Origin: Omphalotus guepiniiformis
Taxonomy: Eukaryota > Basidiomycota > Agaricomycetes > Agaricales > Omphalotaceae
Assembly: GCA_028554645.1 (NCBI GenBank)
Contig: JAQOOI010000053.1
Location: 294,748-358,747, forward strand
DNA: 64,000 nucleotides
Reading direction: 5' to 3'
Shown in pieces: positions 55,538 to 64,000 of the stretch. Within the stretch, counting starts at the first letter, position 1, and each line of letters starts with the position of its first letter. The position numbers were made by a program, and so were the translations under genes. The notes under the pieces were generated by a model. The model was not told where the DNA came from. It searched no databases and saw only the letters and a program-made list of their open reading frames with translations.

Positions 55538-58500
55538 CTATTTAATACGAGACCGTTTGACATCAGGAGACGTACAGCTACTACCTTCGGAAGCTGTACG
55601 TTTTCTCATTTCATGTTGATCACGAAGACCAGGTGAATTTCCAGCTGATGAATCGTTGTCGGTACGATCAAGGGGTGCAGAGGAAACCGGAAGGAAACGG
55701 TCAACGATTCCTCCATCGAATCTATCAAAAAGCATTGAAGCAGGGAAAGTGGGGACTTGCATAAAACCTGCCACATGTGCTGCAGGAGCAGGGGCCTTCA
55801 AATCACGAAATTGGGTTTCGATGAGCGAGAATAAACCGTCTCGGTCAAAAAAGGAGGAGTTAGCAGTCTCAGCCCTGCAAACTGCCTCTTGAACATGCCT
55901 CAACGTCGCGTTAACCTGCCGAACGTAGGCATTCACGGAGGAAGACAAGTCCTGAGGTGTGGGTATCAGCGGCGCGAGTTGAGCAATCCCAGATTCAACC
56001 GTCGCTCGAATGAATCGATAACAAATGCTAGGGTTAGCTGAACGAAGAGCAGCAGCAACGATTCGGCGGCAGCATTCACCTCGTCACCCAGGTACTGTGA
56101 CTCAGTAGTCAGATTCGCGGAGTGTCGTTGCAGCTGATCAAGCTCCTCAACCAAATGAAGTCGCTCCATTCGTTCACACGCCCCCAACAAGTCCAGAGTG
56201 TGGCGATGACCATCCTCGGCTTCCTGGAGCAACTCGATAGCTCGATCCAAAACCCCCTGAATATGAACGGCAACATCTCTAAGGTGTCGAAATCGAGCAT
56301 GCAGCTCCCGAGCATTGTCAGTCATCTCGCTAACCCGTACATGGAGGTCCGCGCTATACTGTCGTTCGCCGATTAGCAGCTCATGCAATGCACCAGCAGA
56401 GAGCCCAGAATTAAGTGGAGGAATGTGATGAATGGTGCGAATCCTTCTGGTTTTAAGCTGGGCATCGACGTCCGTGGGTTGAAGTCGTGCATTGGCAATC
56501 TCGAGGGCTCGAATACGAGATTGTGCACTAGCCAAAGCATCCTGTAGGGCTGATACTCGAACGCAAGGGTCGTCTATGCCCTCAGTAGGGTCGATGAACA
56601 TATTGGGAGATCCAGGGCTCATAGGGGTAGCTGCTGTTGTGGAAGAACCAGCAACTATCGAGAATTCCTATCGTTTATGAGTGGCCGTCAAAAACAGTGA
56701 ACCAGTTCGCCTACCTGGTGAGATTGGCCAGAGGGAACTAACTTCTCAAACCGAGCCATCCCAGAAACCACTGCTTGGGTGACTCTGCCACCACCGAACT
56801 CTGCACGAATTATATGACGATTCATCTGATCTGCTATTCCACGCTGCTCCGCGATGTGAGCACCAATGGGGTTTGATTCATCTCCAGGAAGGTCGTTTGG
56901 GCCTAGGACCGGGGAAGGGTCACTAGCGGTAGAATCTTTAGCAGGGGAAGCAGGCGTCGACAACAGACCAACTTCCCTGTCATTCGAGCCTAAGACCCGG
57001 GGAGGGTCAGTAGCAATCGAATCTTGAGCAGGGGAAATAGGCGTATATAACAGACCAGGGTCCCCAGGAAAATTGTTCGGGCCTAGGACCCGGGAGGGTT
57101 CGGTAGCAGTCGAATCTTTAGCAGGGGAAGCGGGCGTCGATAGCAGACGAGCGTCGCCCGGTAAGTCGTTTGAGCTTAGATGGCCAGCAGTCGAATCGTT
57201 AGCAGGCGTCAATAACAGACCAGGATATCCAAGAGCTGTGGCATCCGGAACGGGGGGTTGATCAAAAACTCCGGGCTCAGCCAAAGCTCCTTGAGGGGCG
57301 GGCGAAGAAGTCGTTGGTATCGGTTGGATCACTCCGGGCTCAGCCACACCCTCTTGAGGACCTGACGAAGACGTTGGTATCGGTTGGATTATATGGGGGC
57401 TCGGAATCGGGTCTGGCATAGGACTGGGAGAAACAGAAGGCGTCATTGGAACGCGGGGTACAACGAATATGGGCGGAGATTGTCGAAATCGACCGATGAA
57501 CTGGGGGTTGGCAATTTATTTAACTCCTCCATGGGATGTCCAGCAGGATTTTCTGACAGCTCAGATCTTGAACCACTCGATTGGCCAATCACTTCAACGG
57601 AACGGCTATCTGTTCCAGCAGCTGCCGAAGCAAGCTCGACCAACCGTTGCAATTCGTCTCTACAGGTCGGTTGAGAAAGTCGTCGTGCTAACGGGTGACT
57701 TGTCAAGGATGCTGCATAGAGTGCATCCATTTGCTCAGCATTCACCTGCAAGAATGGATCGATATGGAGACGCGTAATATCTGCATGCCGACGCTAGGAG
57801 AATTATGAGATATCAAAGCGTCTCAGCGCGCGAAGCAGCTGCCACAAACTCACCACAAGCGTTTTCCGCAACTCTTCAGCGGAACACCCTGTCAAATACA
57901 TCACACAGCACGGAGTAATCGAAAGACATCCGTATGCGAGCAGCGACGTCCGATGTCCAGGCAATGCGTACATCCGGTCTTCGGCGAGAATGCGAGTTTG
58001 CAGCCTGTGTGACCGCGGCATAAGATGCAAGGAGGCTATGTTCAACTAGTCAATACACGAAATGGGTACGCAGGAATGAAATCGACAAACTAGGTATGAT
58101 AGCACTCGGGCAACAAAGTCCAGGCTCGATTCGAGAGGCTCCTTAAGCGAAAACACCGCCTTCAACGCCTCCACACGACCCTCTTCGGTCTTTCCCTGAA
58201 AGTGGCGGGTGGTAAGTTTGGGAGGCACATACACCGATTTGGCCAACCCTGCTTGAGGACGCGAGGATGCTGAAGGACAGATCTTCGCCATGGGAGGGAC
58301 TCGTATCGTGATGGGCGGTTTTTGACCAACATGAAGCGGCCGGCGCCTTCGACGAACGGGAACCTCCACAGAATCTAACACCCAGCGGTGTTTAGAGGGA
58401 GTCATAGTAACAGAGCGTTCGTTTCGCTCCTGAACAGGCGAGGGCGTACGCCCCTTGCCCTTCGAACCTTCAGCGGCCTCTGTTGAATCGGCTAGCACGT

Positions 58501-59153
58501 CTAAATCCGTTTCGGTATAAGCTAAGCCAGTCGATGTAAACAACCCCAACCATAAATTATAAATCTGAACCCACTGCTGCTCGCCTGCACAGCCCCTATC
58601 TTGGGTAACGCACAGTTTCGAATCCCTTCCAATCGAACCTCGACTGCCTTCCCGGATTCAACATAGATAGATCATGGGTCACTACTCTGTAACCAGGAAC
58701 ATCTTCCCCGCTCACCACCCGTACAACGGAATTCCAATCGGCAGCATTTGCAGCAAAGTGACTTAGGTCCTCGACACCCACTTGTGGCGAGGTCAGTAGC
58801 ACCAAGGGTCGTATGAGCGGTATAGGTGACGAAAGGGAGCAGGTTGCCTTCCATTGCGTATAGGACAAGTCGAAGATCCTTTCCAGCAGGAAGGAACGCG
58901 CATTCGGAATTTGAATCGACTGCCTAGACAAGACTTGCAAACGCAACGCATCCACACATGCCCTCGACAGATCATCCAACTCTGTCAGCCGCATCGAGTG
59001 TTTCAAAATCGTTTCCGTCTCATTGCGAAGGCGAGGAAGTCGATCTATTTCCGCGGACAAGCGAGCGTAGAATTCAGAAATCTCATCCTGTAACGTATCC
59101 ACCTCTTCCTGAAGAAAGCAAGGATTTTTGAGAAGCCATTTTGAAGAATTCAA
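55538..59153 (-). CDS. Large unidentified coiled-coil/low-complexity protein
   Basis: Not recognised. Successive long minus-strand exons: 59153-58600 (coiled coil EEVDTLQDEISEFYARLSAE, then LDDLSRACVDALRLQVL), about 58530-58060 (basic, VRRRRRPLHVGQKPP, then GLAKSVYVPPKLTTRHFQG), 57751-57443 (DELQRLVELASAAAG), 57446-56688 (Pro/Ser/Asp-rich with four ~40-residue repeats built on STPASPAKDSTA), 56622-55966 (helical, ALQDALASAQSRIRALEIAN) and 55948-55538 (VNATLRHVQEAVCRAETA, ending PDVKRSRIK, a possible nuclear signal). All lie on one strand with short gaps, and no internal frameshift was seen, which argues for a real gene. Exact splice sites were not all resolved. It may be nuclear or belong to a mobile element; no evidence decides this. 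Confidence 0.55.
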
Positions 59154-60006
59154 AGGGTAGGCGTATCAGGAAGTCGACGAGGAAAGCAGTCAAGCATCTG
59201 GAAAGCAATGTTCACCGAAAGTTCGACTCGAATTTTCGGCTTACAAAGACTCCCCGCGCGTCCCCCCTCCGCGCGTCCCTCAGCAGTTGGGCACGGAGCC
59301 CAGCTTATTTTGTTTTAAGATTTAAACGCAATTAATGTTTGTTAGATCTGAAAAAAAAGACGATTCATTATGTAGCAGCAGGTGCTACTTATTTAGGGAG
59401 GACTTGAAATATGCAGTGCAGAGCTGACTAATCTCAGCGACAGCCAAATGAAACGGGTTTCGAATGCACAATCTGCGCTAACTTACTACCCCGTCCGATA
59501 TTTCTAATAGAGAAAAATGGACGCTTTCCAGCTCGACCTTCGCACTCTTTGAGAGACTTATGTCCAAACGCACTCGCCATCAAAACACACCATCGCCCCC
59601 ATCATCGCCCGATCGCGACCCTTGTGCACCCCAAAACACCACGCAGCCTTCAGGTTCAGGTTCAACCTCCAACGATAGGCACCGGAAAACGACGTCGCGC
59701 AAACAAGTTAGAACCTTCAGCGATCACCGGGGCTAGCTAATCCCCTTCCCTTGGCTCCTGCCTCCTCTTCGACCGCAGTATCAGGAGTAACTGTCGAGCG
59801 CTGCCAACCCAACCATACAAATAGCGGTGGCGACTCGGAAGGTTCAATGCTCGTGGCACATGCAACAATCCTAAATCGAGGAGAACTTCCCGCCCCCCGC
59901 ATCTTAGACTCTTCACAATTTGAAGAATATTCCACTACCGTAGCGAGATTGGCGGTAAGGTGCTCATTCGAGAACTCGACAGGACACTGATAAAACGTTC
60001 TTAGCT
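59154..60006. other. Intergenic between divergent genes
   Basis: Divergent 5' regions of the minus-strand coiled-coil gene and the plus-strand transposase remnant. The plus-strand frames at 59549-59990 are Thr/Ser/Pro-rich and could be the low-complexity N-terminus of the transposase gene. Confidence 0.4.
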
Positions 60007-61645
60007 GGAACATATCTTACACTCTAACCCTTCTGAGAACGACAGCTTTGAATCTGCGTTGAAGCCCGGACCTGATGGATTTCTGCATCCGTTTGGACTT
60101 CCTCGTGACAATCACAAGGCTACCGCTCATGCTTTTGACGGGTTGTCTCGTCAGAGAGAAGTGTTTCTGTCTTTGAAGCACGACTTAGATAGCCTTGATG
60201 CGGGGACCACTCCAGAAACTGTCATCCAGTCAACATTGCTGGCAGTGGAGGGCGGGGTAAAATCCGTCCGCGAATCTCTCAAACAAGTACGAAGTTCGAA
60301 TGTCACAGCAGCACTCATACAAGAGATAAAGGCCGGCGTCACTTCCCTGGAAAGTTGTTTGCGAAACTGGCGTTTGCAGCACCCTGACGCCACGGCCATC
60401 CGCCTCGATAATCGTAAGCATGGCTTCTCAGTGCTAAACTCATCCGACTCATGCTCACAAATGCCTATGTCAGGTAAATGCTTCGTCAACCCCAACAGCC
60501 GCCCGACAAACTCCAACCCTTATTGCTTACTGCATCGCATTGGTAGGCAGAGTGTTTGAGGGCGCTTCTGAGCGCGCGGGCACCTCGTTCTTGCTCAAAT
60601 TGCTCCCGAATCTTTGCGCTCTCTTTGACTATGCTTAGTCCTGGAGGGACTACTGTTGAGCAGAGCAACGCCATCAACGACATCCCTACCACTGTCTCTA
60701 CTCTTGAAAGGAGGGCTGAATTTTGGCATATCTACCGTACCCTACGCGGTATGTCCGACTTGTAGCTATATCTACGAGCCGAGATATGCGGTTGGTTCCT
60801 CTGAGCCTGTGTACGATCGCCAGTGCTCTAATAGGACCTGCCATGGTGTCTGCAATAGTGACCTGATGAGTGACCATCAGACTCCGCTGAAGACGTTTCA
60901 CTATTACCCATTCTTTGATTGGTTTGGAAAATTCCTGTCACTCCCAGGGATTGAGGAGTACGGTGGACAAATTCTGCGAGCATATTACTTCACATCCCGA
61001 GAATCCAATGGATAAGTGCGATGCTCGAGATGGAACTTTTGTACGGGGTTTTCGAGCCCACGACGGTGGCCTGTTTGTTGCAGATCGTGGGAGATGAAGG
61101 GCGATGGTTCTTCAAATTTCATGGAGATTCCTTCAATGTTGAAGGGAATCGAATTCGGGGACCCAAGAATTCTACAGGCGTGCTTGCGCTACTGTGCCTT
61201 AATCTACCCCTCGATATGGCCAACGATCCGGCGTACATCTACCTTGTCGGGCTCATTCAGGGGCCTAATGAACCAGACGCAAAAGAAGCTGCTCACAGCT
61301 ACTATCTGGGTCCTTTGATTCGTGATCTGGATCTTGCTTACACCCGGGGAATTGCACCGTATTCGTCTTACAAGAATCGACTCGCGCGAACGGCGTACCT
61401 TATGGTCGAGTGGCATCGTGCAGCTGCTGCCAAGGCTGTAATGGACTTGAAGGCTGCAAGACCTTACGCAGGGTTTCTCGATGCATCTTCGCATATTTTC
61501 TGCTTCTACTGCAACTGTTGGCATAACCGCCCATCTTGGGAGAGTGGATTTTGAAAACTGGGGTAAAATCGACGATAATTTCCCTGAAAGAGGGGGCGAG
61601 GTTGTGGATGAATGCGAGGACAAAAAAGCGAACGCGATCGCGTAG
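60007..61645 (+). pseudogene. TNP2/CACTA-like transposase, frameshifted
   Basis: Segments on the plus strand: helical N-terminal part (AFDGLSRQREVFLSLKHDL, ESLKQVRSSNVTAALIQEI), a Cys-rich zinc-binding part (VCPTCSYIYEPRY, QCSNRTCHGVC), then FHYYPFFDWFGKFLSLPG, and the catalytic-like core at 61021-61554 (GRWFFKFHGDSFNVEG, GVLALLCLNLPLDMAND, VGLIQGPNEPDAKEAAH, FYCNCWH). The NLP...GLIQGPNEP pattern is typical of the TNP2 domain in CACTA-type and mushroom transposases. A single-base shift lies near 61528, before VDFENWGKIDDNFPE. Exon joins in the N-terminal half are not resolved. Terminal inverted repeats were not found. Confidence 0.6.
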
Positions 61646-62815
61646 AAGATATCTATGGTACCCGCCACTCAGCCATGTGGGACTCTGAAGTATTGGAAAC
61701 CTTCAGAGCAGTTGGTGCCAGAAACCCATGCACACGTTTATTATGCGTGTTCTGCAAAATTTTTTCCGTAAGGCCCTTGGTTTAGATGATCCAGACAATA
61801 GGAAAGTAACACCTCATTCATTTCGAGCCTTTTTTTACGACCTTCACCCCACCACCCCGCATCTCGGACACTACTTTCCACAGGACCAAAATCTCACAAT
61901 GACTCTGGTCGCTTGAGATGGCTGTTGACCCGACATGGTGGGGAGGAAGAGGTGGATGATCATCGCTTTTCGTTGGTTGGAATGGACCTTCAATTATCCC
62001 GAAGATGATTCAGGAAGCTTCGTTGGAGCGGATGGCGTGGATGAAGAAAGATATTTTGAACGACAAGGCCGCTTTCCGACAACTATCGAGCATCCATTTG
62101 ACGTTGTCAGGTCCCCCGCCTTTGTCGAAAAGTGAAAAGAAGAAATACCACGCAAACTTATGAGCAACAAGTGGATTTCGCTTCTCTACGTCTGTAACGA
62201 TCTTATGATTTTTCCTCGGGATAGCATTGGGCAAAAATCCGTCATTTCGCTCAAGGATGTGCAGAGGAGAGAAATGGTGGACTGCTTGATGAATTGGGTG
62301 CGTTGCTCTGCAGAAAATGTGAGTAGCCTTCTAACGAGAGTACCACCAGCGTATCAGCGGAATTCAAGAGCAAGAGAGGTATCAGTGGCCATTTTTTAAC
62401 CCCCAAAAACTGGAAGTGCGCCTAACATACCTTGGGCTGAACGTCCTAACCCCAAACTCAGTGAACGAGGAACAACCCGGTCACACGATTTGTCACGCGA
62501 AGATCGTCAAGACCTCCTCAGTCTACTTACAAGTTTAATGAACCATCATTCTGCCTATGGGATTGGGGATATTCATCGGAAAGCTACAGCAGCCTGTACT
62601 CGGCGACTCAATGGAGGGGGGGCTGGACGCATTGGCGGAATCTCTGCGCTCGGAGACTTGGAATTCACTTGCCTACGTATGTGTGGATCTAGATCGACTA
62701 CCTTGTGGGCTGTCCAAGATCGAGAAGGAGCATCTGGTACAGGAGCTAATTGACTGGGTGAGAATAGACCTTTGCCCTTTGCACAGCGAAGAATGTTCCG
62801 CTGACTAATCAGCGT
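61646..62815 (+). pseudogene. C-terminal remnants of the transposase
   Basis: Plus-strand coding pieces continue with stops: LSGPPPLSKSEKKKYHANL, NKWISLLYVCNDLMIFP, SLKDVQRREMVDCLMNW, and about 480 bp later a related module ESLRSETWNSLAYVCVDLDR, then KIEKEHLVQELIDWVR. The two modules look like repeats of one ~45-residue domain (hydrophobic YVC-D-L start, E-x3-ELI-W end). The reading frame is broken several times. Confidence 0.5.
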
Positions 62816-64000
62816 TTATAGCGTCGAGATCAACCTACAGAAGCCTTGAAGTGGGGCAAATATTGATTCATCGGCAGCCCTCCGAAGTCTTCAATTAGTA
62901 GTCTCTGAGCTGATCACCCCATCTTGGGTCGGAAGCGACCAACCGCCAAATGGTTGGTCTACCAAAGAGCTGGATCACCTTAGAAGGCGGACCATTGGAG
63001 ACTCTTTTTTCCATACATCTTACAGTCTTTTCCCACCACCCCCCCCCCCCAAGATGCCATTGCTATAGTCTCATGGTGGGTAAAAGTGGGTCTCCCATTC
63101 TAAGCACAGTGATGCAGAGTGTATGGGTTTCGCGTGCTTGAAAGTCCCGTCCCTGCTACTTATCATGCGCTCTCATAACCATGACGAAAGACACCCTAAC
63201 CCCAGAGAGGAGGGAATCTTTTCGGACAATTCTATATCGTCCAGCACGTCCTGGGCTTGGAAGGATGAATTTACCTGGGTTTTTCATGCCCTCGCCACCA
63301 ATCTGGTCTTTTCTATATATACGAGTTTATGGACTCTTTCAGCACGGTCAGGAAAACTGGTGGGCATTTTCTTTTGAAAAGGCTTGATAGGGAAGACTGC
63401 ATAAGATTGTCCACAAAAAACCATAAAGTTTGGTAAGGCTTGATAGGATCATCTCTTCTTTGAGTGCATTGTCTAATGAAGATATGTAGGTGAGTTATGA
63501 GAAGAACTATGCTTAATGGGTTCAACAGTGGCGCATCCTTTCGGACAATGGCTTCTACGCCCGGACTGCCCTCCTCTGCTTGGCATATTGCCTGACTGAT
63601 ACTGGATAAAAACATTATTTCTATGTGAAGAGGGGTTTATTCCGCGGACTGTTGCAGAACGGGATGATTTACTTCGATCATGACGATTCGGATCGTTGAT
63701 GGCAGTGGTGGCTATTCCCCAAGAAGGACATTCTAAATTTTGCTCTAGGGGTCTGAAAAGACAGCGCCGAGCTGGCACAAATGGCGCATTTCATCACCTC
63801 CATCGTTCAGAGCTATTGTACTGGCATGCGGCAGTCGAAGTTTAGAGGGTATACGATGTTTATCTCAAGTCACAGGTCCTCGGGGGTTTTACACGTGATT
63901 CCCAGCATGCAACGGCTATAGGAAATAGTTCACATCTGTTTCAAAGGACGGCGACGATGGAGTCGAGCTGGCCAGATACAGCATATTGTTTGATCTTAGC
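62816..64000. other. Right end of window, no recognisable gene
   Basis: Contains a C13 run at about 63037-63050. Open frames here are short and show no domain. It may hold the 3' part of the CACTA-like element, but no terminal inverted repeat was found. Confidence 0.45.

Overview
The window looks like nuclear DNA of a mushroom-forming basidiomycete (Agaricomycetes). The grounds are short introns (mostly 45-130 bp, GTRNGT donors), a fungal EB1 gene, fungal MFS transporters, a glutaminase A-type gene, a TOM1/HUWE1-type E3 ligase, T5orf172-domain genes, an IRG-type GTPase, and Ty3 and CACTA-like elements. No species can be named from the sequence. Most of the window is accessory: intact genes are few, and broken genes and repeats dominate.

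Layout. 1-4082: 3' part of a Ty3/Gypsy chromovirus with an uninterrupted Pol frame and its 3' LTR. 5978-6060: intron-containing tRNA-Thr. 6664-7941: intact six-exon EB1/Mal3 gene. 8650-9887: unidentified multi-exon gene. 10375-11062: fold-back MITE. 11885-13998: intact 13-exon MFS (DHA1-like) gene, with a tandem copy at 16011-17503 that is cut off by element A.

Two related elements stand out. Element A (about 17504-21152) and element B (about 44071-50650) share, in the same order, a ~290-bp segment starting with a palindrome, a TTAGG-rich tract with a GGCTTGC...GCAAGCC hairpin, and a tandem array of exact 80-bp (A) or 82-bp (B) period whose units share one core. B also carries a large OrsD-like C2H2 plus RecQ-like helicase gene; A instead has a 1.4-kb near-perfect palindrome. 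A degenerate ~18-bp palindrome (GTRCACAAATTGTGYAC-like) recurs across A, in altered form in both arrays, and near the right edge of B. This resembles telomere-linked helicase elements and is my main candidate for an undescribed system.

24.7-43.5 kb is a graveyard of mostly minus-strand, intron-containing, broken genes: coiled-coil centrosomin-like, amino-acid permease, AMP-binding fragment, glutaminase A-like, Dal5-like MFS, TOM1/HUWE1 HECT ligase and an IRG GTPase. A T5orf172 gene lies among them. One 156-bp TOM1 intron contains a ~108-bp segment that is repeated 5.8 kb away.

50.6-64 kb holds a second T5orf172 gene (53012-53492), a region of recurring ACGAACGTT-type palindromes, a large coiled-coil hypothetical gene (55538-59153) and a degenerate TNP2/CACTA-like transposase (60-62.8 kb). 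Several pseudogenes differ from an open frame by single-base shifts. These are probably decay, but assembly indels cannot be excluded from sequence alone.
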